DNA of 64,000 bases, from NCBI GenBank assembly GCA_951804985.1, contig OX638130.1, forward strand, positions 96,965,700-97,029,699, given 5' to 3'. The notes beneath the pieces are model-generated. The model did not search any database. It saw only the letters and a list, made by a program, of their open reading frames with translations, and was not told the origin of the DNA. The DNA is from Dryomyza anilis. Its lineage: Eukaryota > Arthropoda > Insecta > Diptera > Dryomyzidae. Below are positions 23,115-35,382 of this stretch, one piece after another. Positions within the stretch are counted from its first letter, which is position 1. The number at the start of each line of letters is the position of its first letter. Position numbers and translations under genes: made by a program.

Positions 23115-23284
23115 TACCAAGAAATGTGTATAGCAATTTTATGTACATTTCAAAATTTTCTGAGTCTAATTACAAATTCAAAATTCAAAAATTCTGTATA
23201 AAAACATCATAAATTTACTAAGCCAAATATCGGATCTAAGTTTTAAAATATTTTGATTTATATTATGTATATTTTTATTTGGAC

Positions 23285-23800
23285 ATTCGTTAGTAACATC
23301 CCGAAGAAGGCGTATCCGGTGTGAAAAAGTGGGCATCATGATCCGCGTGACTTTTTGAATTGATATAGCAATGTCCGTCTGTCTGTTGTAGATGGGGCAA
23401 TTCCCCATATTATTATTTACCCGAAAATTGCCTTGTCAGAGCCGGAGCATAATAGGGTTTCTCTCATTAAATCTCGATCATTGTCTGATGTCAATCCGTT
23501 ATGAGGAACAAATAATGTAGCTATAATCGGAAACATTGACTATTTAGATAATGCAAACCCTGGTATGGTAAACATGATAAGGGCATGTAAAGGCAATGAT
23601 CATATTTTCTTTAATAGGACTTACCCAACGAAAACCCGATCATTTCCCGATGGCGCATCGGGCGAATTTCTATGAGCAATGATATTCCGAAATTAGATTA
23701 CTTGTATGCCAACGCTATCTGTTATTGAAAATATGTATGATCAGTCCATTGTGACCTGGAACGTTACCACTTATGTTCAAAATTGACACATAACATTAAC
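23285..23800 (+). mobile_element. mini-me/DINE-1 copy interrupted by MITE E
   Basis: 23285-23391 has the AAGGCGTATCCGGT core and GTCCGTCTGTCTGTTG. 23681-23800 continues with TTAGATTACTTGTATGCC and TATGATCAGTCCATTGTGACC, as in the other copies. The ATGATC-rich element lies between the two parts. Confidence 0.6.
23392..23680 (-). mobile_element. ATGATC-rich MITE E, inverted copy
   Basis: It is the reverse complement of 4867-5130, sharing ACCCGATCATTTCCCGATGG, GGGCATGTAAAGGCAATGAT and AGGAACAAATAATGTAGCT. It lacks the CCCTAGTAG terminus on both sides, so it is a truncated copy inside a mini-me. Confidence 0.75.
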
Positions 23801-23821
23801 ATCTACGAATTAATTATAAAG

Positions 23822-24088
23822 AGGTTTTCAATAAGAGCGCTACAAAAGTTTTATTCAAGGGTTTTTTCAACAGGGACGCTACAAAAGTATAGCGACAGGG
23901 ACAGCAAACAACGCCATATTTCTTCCCGCTATTTTGACATTTCTCTTCAGTAAGGTTTGCCATTTCATGATGGAAAGATATACGAGCCAACAAGGAGTCG
24001 AAATTATTAAAATTTACTAACGAAATTCGAATTCGTATATCTTTCCATCATGAAATGGCAAACCTTACTGAAGAGAAATGTGTTTTTT
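23822..24088. mobile_element. Mariner-derived foldback MITE, copy 2, right end lost
   Basis: It has the same organisation as the copy at 6694-7033: duplicated left terminal repeat, then an inverted pair containing GGAAAGATATACGAGCCAAC and the mirrored CGTATATCTTTCCATCATG. It stops at GAAGAGAAATGT, about 85 bases short of the other terminus, so the right end is deleted. Confidence 0.85.
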
Positions 24089-25450
24089 TATTAAAACACA
24101 TTTTCTTTATGGTTAAATATAAAATAATGTTTTTCTTCGAATCGAAAATCGAAATTCGGTACACCTGCCATAAGACGATATTGGTACTCTAATGAAAGGT
24201 AAATCTTTAGTGTTAACAAATTCGAATATCAAAGGAGAACAAAAAAAGAACTCAAGTCTAACTCAATTGATTTCTTTTGCATTCATTGAATAGGTATTTA
24301 TTTAAGTTTATTTTCCAGTGTACCCACCTTTTGTTATATTTTAAAAATGTCACAGATTCTTACGAAAATAAGGTATTATATAATATATATGCATATATAG
24401 TATAGCTTCTTAACTGCAGCCAAATCCCCAAAGAAAATTTGTTTACTTTGTTGCAGTTGGCGCTATGAAAAGTGCACAGCAAGCACTTGAATAAAGAAAC
24501 TGGCAAAATATGAAGTAGTATACAAAAATATATAATATAAGGGGCCACCACTGAGCACCGTAAATCCTTCTATAAAACTATCACAACAACAACGTCAACA
24601 ACAAAATTCAAAAAAAAAGAACACACATACTGAGCACAGATTGCTACAGTTAACAATAAGGATTCGAAAGTAATTTATGTGGATTAGATTTAACGTCATA
24701 GCAGCGGCTCCACATTGAGTATTAGGTACGTTTAAATTGCACCATATAGCACATCATACATAGTACCTCTAAATCTTTAATGTTGACGCATTGCAATAGT
24801 TTTGAATTTGCCAATGTTCATTTTGCTGCTGTCATCTTGTTATCCTTTTAAAATAACAAAATATGTTATGCGCTCAGCAATACATGCTGTGCATATCAAT
24901 GAGCACGCACTGCACGAAATGACATGTATATCCTGCCTGTCTGTCTAACTGACGCCTTTTCCATTGACATCTATCCAAACGAACGAACGACATAATCATC
25001 ATCATCATACCATTTAAATGGTACAGTATTAAATAAGTATTCTTTTGATAAAATCCTTAACATTACACATATGTGAAATTAGGTTTTTTTTAATATGCGT
25101 ATGATCTTTTGTACGTAAACCGCTATTTATAATATTTAACACTTTGAATCAGAAGAAGTTCATGAAATTTTACTTTAATATTATACACAATTCACACTTC
25201 GTCGATTTTTGAACGATGTAATTTTGAAATTTGGTATAATATTGGCGATTCACATGATTTTTAATTAAGTTTGCTCCCTTTGTGCTCAAAATCTGTAGAA
25301 ATTGTAAAAGACAAAAATATACAGAGTTTTACAAAACAGATTATCAAGAATTTATTACCATTTATAATATCTTATACTAAAAGTGAAAGGGTAGAATCAA
25401 TTTGATCATCTGTTTTTAATACCTAGAAGGAACAGGAACAGTAGATATGG
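24089..25450. other. Non-coding spacer
   Basis: I see no gene. There are short GAAC and CAT tandem tracts at 24978-25010. No repeat family was recognised. Confidence 0.4.
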
Positions 25451-25452
25451 GA

Positions 25453-26653
25453 AGTATATATCGTCACTGTTATGCCAAAGGGGCGAATGTGCATTTTTAA
25501 AAATGTTGGGAAATCAAATTTTAAAGTTTGAAGTGCTTTAAAAATTAGAAAAATTTAGTTTTTTTGTTATTTTGGTTTATTCATGAATTATTATAACGTA
25601 TATAAAATTTCTTTGCATTCGGACAATTTACTGAATTATAAATACGAATTTTGTGAGGCTATATCCTGACCAAAACGCAAATATTTTGGTTTTTTATGCT
25701 ATAACTTTTTATTAGCTCAAAATAAAATAGTGATGTAAAGGAATTAATTGTTTGTTTTTAAAGCACCTATCTATTGGCATCATTATTTAAAAATATTTTG
25801 CCAAACATTAATTTGCCATTTGTTATTTGAAGGAACATTTTTTTGGCAAATTTAAATAATGATGCCAATCGATAGGTGCTTTAAAAACAGACAACTAATA
25901 CCTTTAAACTACTATTTCATCTTGCACGAATAAAAAGCTATAGCAAAAAAACGAAGAAATTGGAAAAATAGAAAATCTTGTCATGCCAAAAGGGCGAATC
26001 TTTCCTTTTTCGCCATAACTATTTATTAGTACGAGATATAATAGTATTGTGAAGGCATTTATTATTTGTTTTTAAAGCACCTATCGATCTGCATCATTAC
26101 TTTAAAATATTTTCTTGCAAATAACAAAAATTCGAAAAATTGAAAATCTTGTCATGCCAAAAGGGCGAATCTTTCCTTTTTCGCCATAACTATTTATTGG
26201 TACGAGATAAAATAGTAGTGCGAAGGCATTTATTGTTTGTTTTTAAAGCACCTATCGAACTGCATCATTATTTAAAAATATTTTGCCAAACATTTTTTCC
26301 TGCAAATAACAAATGGCAAATTAATGTTTGACAAAATATTTTTAATTAATGATGCAGATCGATAGGTGCTTTAAAAACAAACAATAAATGCCTTCACACT
26401 ACTATTTTAACTCGTACCAATAAATAGTTATGGCGAAAAAGGAAAGATTCGCCCTTTTGGCATGACAAGATTTTAAATTTTTCAAATTCGCCCTTCTGGT
26501 TTTGACTTTTGTGGCTAGATATATCCAACAAAACGACACGCGATTTTAACACAGTATACTTGAGGAAAAACTACATTCAAAAATGTAAAAAAAACCCAAA
26601 TGTCAAAAATTGCACATTCGCCCCTTTGGCATGATAGTGACGATATATATTCT
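25453..26653. mobile_element. Multi-arm foldback element, about 1.2 kb
   Basis: The 41-bp ends at 25453-25493 and 26611-26653 are inverted copies (TCGTCACTGTTATGCC and GGCATGATAGTGACGA). Inside are five copies of a ~140-165-bp unit in the order +, -, +, +, - (about 25670-25815, 25838-25975, 25976-26140, 26145-26305 and 26315-26475). Each contains AAAGCACCTATC and most contain GCCAAAAGGGCGAA. It has no open frame of note. The superfamily is unknown. Confidence 0.8.
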
Positions 26654-26819
26654 TGGAGTTAGGTTAGGTTGAAATGGCTGCTACATGCACACTTATACCA
26701 AAAGATGTCCATTGTGATACCAGAGATCTAATCCTGTTTCTACTCGTTCAACCAATTGGCGCTTTTTACAATGCTACGTATAAATTTTATTTCAATGCCG
26801 GCGATATTGTTCAGGTTAT

Positions 26820-27251
26820 CTAAGAAGCCGAAGCATTGTGTGAGAGGGCTGGACAAGTACTGAGAAGATGCAGAGTGGTTTCCTCCTCGTTCATACAGCT
26901 CCTACAGAAGTCAGGAGCTTGCACACCTAACCTTTTTGCATGTCTACCTATTACACAGTGACCAGTGATAACACCAACCATTGTGCTAATATTCTTCCTT
27001 TTTATCATAAGGAGTTGTTTAGATCTCTTCAAGTCTAACTTAGGCCATACTTGTATGGTGGTGGAGCAGGTTGTACCACCCGCCCACCTCTTGTTTGTTT
27101 TCGTTAATGTGTCTTGCTCCAGTATGAGTTTACAAGTTGATAAGGGAATACCCAGATTACACATATCAGGCTGACTGTTCAGTGTGGTCCCCTTACTAGC
27201 TAGTTCGTCGGCCTTCTCATTTCCTTCGATGTCCCTGTGCTTGGCACCCAA
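26820..27251 (-). pseudogene. LINE RNase H C-terminus plus CCHC segment
   Basis: A 143-codon open frame begins with HRDIEGNEKADELA, which matches the last conserved block of RNase H (GNExAD, catalytic Asp). It ends with a CX2CX8HX4C pattern (C-R-S-C ... H-L-L-S-T-C) seen near the C-terminus of many LINE Pol proteins. In its family it would remove RNA from the RNA-DNA hybrid. The upstream half of the RNase H is not in the same frame, so this is a relic. Confidence 0.8.
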
Positions 27252-27610
27252 TACATGTGTATATTGATTGGTTTGCCATCACCATTTCAGTCATCAGTGG
27301 CAGTCGTGGGTAACTTTCGACGTGAGAGACTCGGATATAACGGATTTGATGGCGGCTTGACTATCGATGAAAATACTAATATCATTTACAGATACTATAT
27401 TCCATCTTAGCCACGTCAGAACCTCTTTAATAACCAGGCAGGCGGAAAGCTATACCTAAGGTTAGTAGTTCACAGAAAACACCACATCCTACCTTAGACG
27501 TTTCTATGTACTCTACTGAGATTGGTGAGATATGATGATTTCTCCATTGCTGTCCACCAGACGAGAACTCCATACAAAATTATAGGTCGCACTACCGTGA
27601 CATATTGGGG

Positions 27611-27975
27611 TTAAATCCCGCTTTCTTCCCACAGATTTTTTTTGCAGCTATATAAGGCTACCGTAGTCTTTTTGATTCTTTCTTGAATATTTGGTTTCCA
27701 GGAAAGTTTAGTGTCCAGGATTAAGCCTAGGTATTTTGCGGAATCTTTGATTTTAAAATTTACTCCGTTTAGGACTGGTGGGTCGATATGTGGAATTTGA
27801 TATTTCCCGGTGAATAGCACTAATTCTGTTTGAATGGGTTCACCCCAAACAGCAGGATTTGGTTCAGTTAGAAAGTTGTCTTAGACCAAACTGAGTCAGG
27901 TCTCTTAGAGTGGGTAGATGTTTTCCGGAGACCATTAATGCAACGTCATCCTCATATGCAATAACATTACAGCCC
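27611..27975 (-). pseudogene. LINE reverse transcriptase, palm end and thumb
   Basis: 27611-27820 encodes SAKYLGLILDTKLSW followed by a basic helix, the usual RT thumb motif. Just upstream, about 27945-27959 reads A-Y-E-D-D, the position of the YADD catalytic box with Ala replaced by Glu. The pieces are in different frames. It was part of the polymerase that copies the element RNA and is now inactive. Confidence 0.75.
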
Positions 27976-28003
27976 CCTTCCTGTAGTTTGAACAGTAGGT
28001 CAT

Positions 28004-28640
28004 TCAATACAATGTTCCAAAGAAGGGGAGATAGCACTCCACCCTGTGGAGAACCTCTTCTAATAAAACGTTTGACAGTGGAGTGTCCCAGTTTAGAGGT
28101 AAAACCCTGCTTGTCAACATTTGGGGTATAAACGAACTTAAAGACTCCTCCACTCCCAGTTTTATTAGTGCACTCGTTATAGCATTTGGTGTGACGTTTT
28201 TAAAAGCTCCCTCTATGTCTAAAAACGTAACCAATGTGTACTTTTTATAGTCTAAGGATTTCTCAATTTCTGAAACTACTTATTTGGTGCAGAGCTGTTT
28301 CCACAGATTTACCCTTGCAGTATGAATGCTATGCCTATGACATTTTCAAAGGTTCAATATTACTACGAAGATATGTGTCTATCAACCTCTCGAGAGTCTT
28401 TAGAAGAAAGAAAGATAGACTGATTGGTCTTAGGTCTTTAGGAGAACTATGAGAACCTTTCCTGCTTTGGGAATGAAAACTACTTTCACCTCCCTCCACT
28501 TCAAAGGAATATATGTTAGGTCTAAACAACCCTTAAAAATTACAGTTAGCCATGGTGCAATAACCTGCAGTGTCTGCTGTAACTCAGCGGTAATAACCCC
28601 GTCAGGTCCTGGCGATTTGTAAGGTGTAAAACTACTGATA
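28004..28640 (-). pseudogene. LINE reverse transcriptase, fingers and palm start
   Basis: FLDIEGAFKNV near 28190-28225 is the first catalytic-Asp block. KDLRPISLSFFLLKTLERL (28395-28450) is the preceding conserved block. Around 28585-28620 a PGPDGVITAEL-like string is readable on the minus strand. Frame changes separate them, which shows decay. Confidence 0.75.
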
Positions 28641-28916
28641 GCCCAGTTGAGTTTGTCGTTTGTAATTATCTTCCGGGTCTAGTAACTCTGACCTGGAACG
28701 ACTTTCATAGGGAGGGAGTGGTCGACCAGAGAGATGTTTTGTACTTCCAGGGAAGTGAGTGCCCATAAGAAATTCAATGGATTCGGTACAGGATGTTGTC
28801 TAAGTACCATCAGGATATGTAATATGACTTGGAATGGTGGGACTAGTGGATAGTTTTCCTTAGTCTCGATGCTTGGGATGTTTCATTTATTTTCCCACAG
28901 AATAGTCTTGGAGTTA

Positions 28917-30550
28917 CATGGTGGGAAAAAACTTATAATATCAAGAAGGATTCGAAAAATATACAGAGTGATATACAGCTAAACAGAAAAACTAAGTGGA
29001 ACTATTCTTATTATGCAGATATTTATTTCTTAGGTATCAAATAGTAACTAAGTGAAATTATTCCTATTATGCAACACTTTTTTTCTTAGATAGGCTTAGG
29101 TTCTCTGGTTGTTCATGTGTTCTTTTTGCGTAGAATACATACAAAATTTTGCGTGTTATATTGGGTTTTTAATAATCTATAAATTAACTTTTCAAAAAAG
29201 TACAAAAGAATGTACTTAAACTACGTTAAGTCTGTCAAAAATTGTATCTAGAGTTAAATGATAAAACGTTACATCATTTTCCAAAAGAGCTTTGTCAGTT
29301 CCAGTACTAAGTTCCTCCATTGTACTCTTTTTCTATTCACTTTGTGACTTTTTGATTGAAATTTCTCCAAACTAAATTTAATCTGCCCTTTCTTTAAATC
29401 ACTTATTATTTAAAATCTTAATATTTTATATTACTTCATAACAGTACAAACATATTTGAACATATCGTGTTTGCAATTCTATAACCAGCAAGTAATATCA
29501 AATCTTAAAGACGGCCAGGACATTTTTATAACCGTTCTGTGCCTATGCACTGTACAAAACTTTTAATGTCATTTCAAACACGAACCTTGCCCCCTGACCC
29601 TCTTCACTTCTGTAGAATGCATTGACTTTGCTGGTTTAACTTTTTGCATGTCTGCATTTTTGGAATTTTATTGAGTTTTGTCGAGGGTTTTTAACCTTTA
29701 GCCGTTAATGTCTCACCCAATCAGCATGGCAGTTAATTTAGCAGGAGGGAGGAGTATGGTATAATAGGTGGTAGGAGTAGTGAGAGCCGCCCAAGGACAG
29801 TCGTCATTTGGTGACTAAAGAAATTGTCGTGTCACGATGTGCGTTGCGAGTCACATGCAACTTTTAATTGAATTTGCATAATTTTTGTCGTTTGAGTCCT
29901 TTGTGACTCAAAAATTTGTTTGTTTATCAAGGTTTAGTTTCGACTGCATGTCTAGTGTGCTCCCCTACACATTGACGACAATGTCCACCGACTCAAAGTC
30001 TGACACTGTCTTTCTGCGATTTCAATTTGCTGCTGTTTGCACTTTAGTGCCAGTTTTTGCTTCGTTTCCTGGGTCTGTATGTCTTTTTTTTTGTATTGTG
30101 TACTCTTCGTTCTTTATCGTTCGCTGTAGTTACAGTTGCCACGGTAAAACGATTTTCTGAATTGTTATGACTTTTCGAATGTCGTGTTCGATTTGTTTGC
30201 TCTGCTCTGTTGCGAATATCTGCTGCGTCCTTGCACTCGGCGGCGGCTCAGACGAAGGAGACCTTTTAGCGTCATCAGTCGAAAATATCGTCTTAGTCAT
30301 GGCAGGAAACTGTCTGAAAGTTTTTGAATTATTTGAATATATTTCAAGTACAAAGAAGTAATAGGTCTGTCAAAAATATATTATTAGTTATAAAACATCG
30401 CTAGATAAAACTTTTGACAGACTCAAGGTAATTTACAAATATTTTTGGTATGATTTTAAGCAGACAAAACGCAGAGTTTTTATAAAATGCCGCCTTTTTA
30501 ATGTCTGTTCCCAAAATATGACGGGAATCTGATTTAAAATATAAAATTAC
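28917..30550. other. Non-coding spacer
   Basis: I see no gene. 29560-30360 has higher GC and long chance frames (91 codons at 29885, 64 at 30167) without domain or start context. It may be single-copy regulatory or intronic DNA. Confidence 0.4.
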
Positions 30551-30554
30551 TGCA

Positions 30555-30665
30555 ATTTATATGGAATAATTTGGACAAACACACAGATAAATGGAAGTTT
30601 GTGGGAAGTTTATTAGTTTTTGTGGCATTAGGAAGGAGGATTCCTGGCATATTTTGGGTATAGGG
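30555..30665. repeat. Dispersed repeat, copy 3 of 3
   Basis: ACACACAGATAAATGGAAG, TTGTGGGAAGTTTATTAG and CCTGGCATATTTTGGG follow the same order as in 17385-17515. Confidence 0.45.
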
Positions 30666-30829
30666 AGAAATTGGCTATTTATAACATAGCAGACATTCCT
30701 TAAACGGAAATTAACCCGAATGGGTATTTCCCCGAAATGAAAATTTTACAAAATGTGAGTGGGCAGAAAGGTGGCAGGAAGTGAAAAAAACCACTTTATT
30801 TTTTTTATTGTGGAAATGGTTAGCGAACC

Positions 30830-31165
30830 TCATTAGAAGACTAGTGGTACCATTTGGAGTGGTCCATGACCTCCAAAAAGGCGTCAAAAACCCATTTATG
30901 ACCCAATTATTATTATTTCGGAAGTCGACGTCTGACATCATTAGATGCATAATGGTACCATTTGGAGTAGTCCATGACCCTCAAAAGAGGGTCAAAACAG
31001 CATTTATGACCCAAAAATTGTTATTTCGGAAATCGATAGGGGATATCAATAGAAGCCTAATGGTACTCCGTGGAGTTGTCTATTGAAATCGATAGAGAAC
31101 AATATTAGAAGGTTAATGGAATTCTTCGGAGTGTTCCGTGACCCCCCAAAAGATGGGAAATGTCC
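30830..31165 (+). repeat. 108-bp tandem repeat, about 3 copies
   Basis: GGTAC...GGAGT...TCCATGACC starts at 30846, 30954 and 31062, an exact 108-base spacing. A partial unit follows at about 31118 (GGAGTGTTCCGTGACC). Each unit has TTATGACCCAA and TATTTCGGAA. The 101-codon frame through it is a repeat by-product. Confidence 0.85.
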
Positions 31166-31269
31166 ATTTCGGAGAAATGTACATAAGGGGAAGTAGACGT
31201 TTAGGGAAATATCTTTTGGGGTAATAGCTTTCGTGAAAATATACATTAACTGTTTATAAAACAACATAC

Positions 31270-33375
31270 TCCTTTGTTTGCCAAAACCCTTTCGAATAAA
31301 TGTTGTTGAGCTGCAGAATGTCTGCCTAGAGCTAATTTATAATTCCCAGAAATATTTTTAAAAATGGCAGAATATTTGTACTGCTTATAGTTCTGTTAAA
31401 AATTATTTTTTCCATCTACATCTCATCTTCACTTGAAACTAAACTCTTCTATCAATAGATATTAGTAAAATTTAATAGAAAATCAAAATTTAGTCTCAAA
31501 TTTCAAAACGACTACCAAGTTTTAAATAATTTGTGATACGAAAATATGATATATATATTTGTGATATGCAATTTTTAGACGCAAACTAATTACGTTCTAC
31601 GTTCGTTCAAATCAATTAGAATTCACTCTTTCATCTGTCAATAAAGTACTGTCGAAAGTCAGCCACTTGGGTGATTTGTCAGTAGCTCGTTTATCACTCA
31701 TTACCAGCGAAAACTGTTCTATTTACGTTTTATGTTTAATTTTGGATGTTCGCCAAGGAGTGCGACGCGACGTCATGCCGTGAAATGTCAGCCCGGCTGT
31801 ATGTCTGTCTGTCTGTCCGTCCGTCCTTCTGTCTCTCTGACTGACTACTGCTTACCACAGCCGCCACGTGATGGAAAGATCTTTGCTAGATCATGTATGT
31901 CTTGATGTCTGCAGCGTCATCTTTGCCGTCTTTGTCGTCATTTGTGCAGTCATCTTGTGTGGTCTCTTCACTGGAAACTGTCATAAAAATGTAACCCATT
32001 TAAATTGGAATACAGTGCGTGTATGAATGTATATCTGTCTGTCTGTCCGTGTGTCTAGAGACAGATCAGCGAAATATAATCCCGGAAAAGTGTGTAAAAT
32101 TCTATAGATAATGATGACAAACCGTGAAAAGAAATAGTATCAGCTACCATTACACCACAAAATGTCCATAAGTGATTTGTGTATAGAGTTTTTATGCATT
32201 TTATTGAAATTTACTTTTCGAAATTGTGGTTGGAATAATTTATGAGGTAACATTTTCAGACTTTGTACAAATATCAATTCAGAATGTACATTTGAAATGA
32301 ATTATACGATCAGTGGGACCATGGTATTTTCAGGAATATCGTTTGACTTGGAGGACATAATTGTCAATGGTATGAATTGGCTGGGGTTAGATTTGTCTAG
32401 GTGAAGAATTGTCTAGGGGAACAATTTTTCTGGGAAAATTGTATTTTTAATTATAAAATATAGTTGAAAAGGGCCTAAACGTATAACACATTTTTGTAAC
32501 AATAAAAAAAAAACACAAAATGTTCTGCAATATCGCGATTTATATAGAAATGTCCATGTCAAAAATACGACTAATATAAAAAAAGTATTTCGCTTGTCTC
32601 ATAGAAAAATATTTGGTTTAAATTAAAGACGAATTTTACATATAATATTTTCCGAAACCGAAATATATTAAAAAAATGTCCTGAATATTCATTAAAAAAT
32701 AAAAATTAACATTGCTCAATTATTATGAAATTATGTATGGAACAAAAGCTGCGAAAAACAAAACAAAAAAAAATACTGAAATTACTGAATGTAAATAAAT
32801 GAATAAATTGATTATGGAAATTAGTAGCTCTTTTGTTGTTGCCATTGTCAAAATTTGTGCACGTTGCTGATTTTATTGTAATAATTATTTATGTAAAAAT
32901 AAATGATTATTTAATAAAACACAAAGTTGACACGAATTACGTGAGCAGTGAACAGTATTTCGCATAAATTTGAATTTAAAATAAAGTTGAGTTTTTTTTT
33001 CATTTTGTTTGATTTAATTTTATTTAGTAGCACATAAGTAAAATTGCCTTTTAATTGTGAATAGCTGTTCAGAAATAGTTTATTTATTTCGTGCAATAAT
33101 TATAATTTGTTTAATACGAATAATTTTAAAAATATCGTAAATTAAGAATTTTAAATGAAAGCATAAAAAAAACTTTCTACTTAAAAATAATATGTCTGAA
33201 TGTATTTGTCACAAAATATGTTCTCAATTTTGTTTTATATTTGAATTTTTATAACAATTCATACAATTTAAAAAAAAAAAAACAAATGAATTTGAAATGC
33301 TATCATAAAAATGTTTGAAACAACTAAAATGTTTGCAAAATTTTAATAATTGAAATTTAAAATGTAAACTATTTT
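31270..33375. other. Non-coding spacer with GTCY tracts
   Basis: There is no gene. GTCTGTCTGTCCGTCC-type tracts lie at 31800-31830 and 32036-32055, possibly mini-me remnants or plain microsatellites. 32440-33370 is extremely AT-rich. Confidence 0.45.
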
Positions 33376-33379
33376 TATG

Positions 33380-35382
33380 AGAATTTTAGTTTTTAGTTAA
33401 AAATTTAATTTTTAGTCAAAAAAAATTAGTTTAGTGAAACATTAAATATTTAGTAAACAATTTAAAATTTAGTAAAAATTCAATTTTTAGTGAAAAATTA
33501 ATTTTTTAGTAAAATTGTTAGTAAAAATTTTTATTGAATAATTGATTTTGTAATGAAAAATTATATTTTTTAATAAAAATTTGAATTTTTATTAAAAATT
33601 GAATTTTTATTAAAAATTTAATTTTTAATAAAAAATTGAATTTGTAATAAAAAATTTAATTTTAGTGAAAATTTGAATTTTAAGTGAAAATTTAAATTTT
33701 TAGTGAAAAATTTAATTTTAAGTGAAAATTTAAATTTTTAGTGAAAAATTTAATTTTTAGTGTAATATTGAATTTATAGTGAAAAATTTAATTAAAATTG
33801 AATTTGTAGTGAAAATTGAATTTGTAGTGAAAAATTGAATGTTTGGTGAAAAATTGAAATTTTGGGGAAAATTTGAATTTTTAGTGAAAAAATTTAATTT
33901 TTAGTGAAAAAATTGAATTTTTAGTGAAAAAATGGAATTTTTAGTGAAAAATTGAATTTTTAGTGAAAAATTGAATTTTTAGTGAAAAATTTAATTTTTA
34001 GTGAAAATTTTAATTTTTAGTGAAAAATTTAATTTTTAGTGAAAATTTTAATTTTTAGTGAAAAATTTAATTTTTAGTGAAAAATTGAATTTTTAATGAA
34101 AAAGTGAGTTTTTAGTGAAAAAGTGAATTTTTAGTGAAAAATTGAATTTTTAGTGAACAACTTTTAGTGAAAAATTGAATTTTTAGTGCAAATTAAATTT
34201 TTAGTGAAAATTTTAATTTGAAATGAAAAATTAAATTTTTAGTAAAAATTTGAATTTTTAGTGAAAAATTTGATTTTTAGTGAAAGTTTGAATTTTGAGT
34301 GAAAATTTGAATTTTTAATTGAAAAATTGAATTTTTAGAGAAAAATTGAATTTAAGTGAAAATTTGTATTTTAAGTGAACAATTTATTTTTTAGTGAAAA
34401 TTTCAATTTTTAGTGAAAAATTTAATTTTTAGTGAAAAATTTAATTTTTAGTGAAAAATTTAATTTTTAGTGTAATATTGAATTTATAGTGAAAAATTTA
34501 ATTAAAATTGAATTTTAAGTGAAAATTTAAATTTTTATTGAAATTTGAATTTTTATTGAAAATTGAATTTTTAGTGAAAAATTGAATTTTTAGTGCAAAT
34601 TAAATTTTTAGTGAAAATTTTAATTTTTATAGTGAAAAATGGAATTTTTAGTGAAAATTTGAATTTTTAGTGAAAAATTGAAATTTTAGTGAAAATTTAC
34701 TTTTTAGTGTAAAATTGAATTTAAGTGAAAATTTTAATTTTAAGTGAAAAATTAGATTTTTAGTGAAAATTTGAATTTTGAGTGAAAAATTGAATTTTTA
34801 GTGAAAATTTGAATTTTTTATTGAAAAATTGAATTTTTAGTGAAAAATTGAATTTTTAGTGAAAAATTGAATTTTTAGTGAAAAATTGAATTTTTAGTGA
34901 AAAATTGAATTTTAGTGAAAAATTGAATTTTTAGTGAAAAATTGAATTTTTAGTGAAAAATTGAATTTTTAGTGAATAATTTAATTTTTAGTGAAAAATT
35001 TAATTTTTAGTGAAAAATTTAATTTTTAGTGAAAATTTGAATTTTTAGTGAAAAATTGAATTTTTAGTGAAAAATTGAATTTTTAGTGAAAAATTGAATT
35101 TTTAGTGAAAAATTAAATTTTTAGTGAAAAATTGAATTTTTAGTGAAAAATTGAATTTTTAGTGAAAAATTGAATTTTTAGTAAAAAAATGGAATTTTTA
35201 GTGAAAAATTGAATTTATAGTGAAAATTGAATATTTAGTGAAAAATTTGATTTTTAGCGAAAATTTGAATTTTGAGTGAAAAATTGAATTTCTAGTGAAA
35301 AATTAAATTTTTAGTGAAAAAATTGAATTTTTTGTGAAAATTTGAATTTATTGTGAAAATTTGAATTTTTAGTGAAAATCTA
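33380..35382 (+). repeat. 19-bp minisatellite array 3, + orientation
   Basis: About 100 units of the array-1 consensus, less regular at the left (33380-33900, with Ala/Thy-only variants such as TTTATTAAAAATT) and regular at 34810-35180. A block around 33725-33800 (TAATATTGAATTTATAGTG and following) recurs at 34450-34520, which suggests duplication of a multi-unit segment. Confidence 0.95.

Larger units (their letters stand above)
26662..28905 (-). mobile_element. 5'-truncated LINE (RNase H-bearing clade)
   Basis: The minus strand encodes, in order, reverse-transcriptase fingers/palm, thumb, RNase H and a CCHC segment, broken by frameshifts and stops. The 11-bp TCTTGGAGTTA occurs at both ends (26651-26661 and 28906-28916), a likely target-site duplication. 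The 3' end on the minus strand reads ...CAACCTAACCTAAC, so the tail is CCTAA-like and not poly(A). Endonuclease and ORF1 are absent. Clade (I, Loa or R1-like) is inferred from the RNase H. Confidence 0.85.

Noticed and set aside
26655..26675. GTTAGGTTAGGTT as telomeric TTAGG repeat
   Set aside because: It is only two to three units at the LINE 3' end, and flies lack TTAGG telomeres; better read as the LINE tail.
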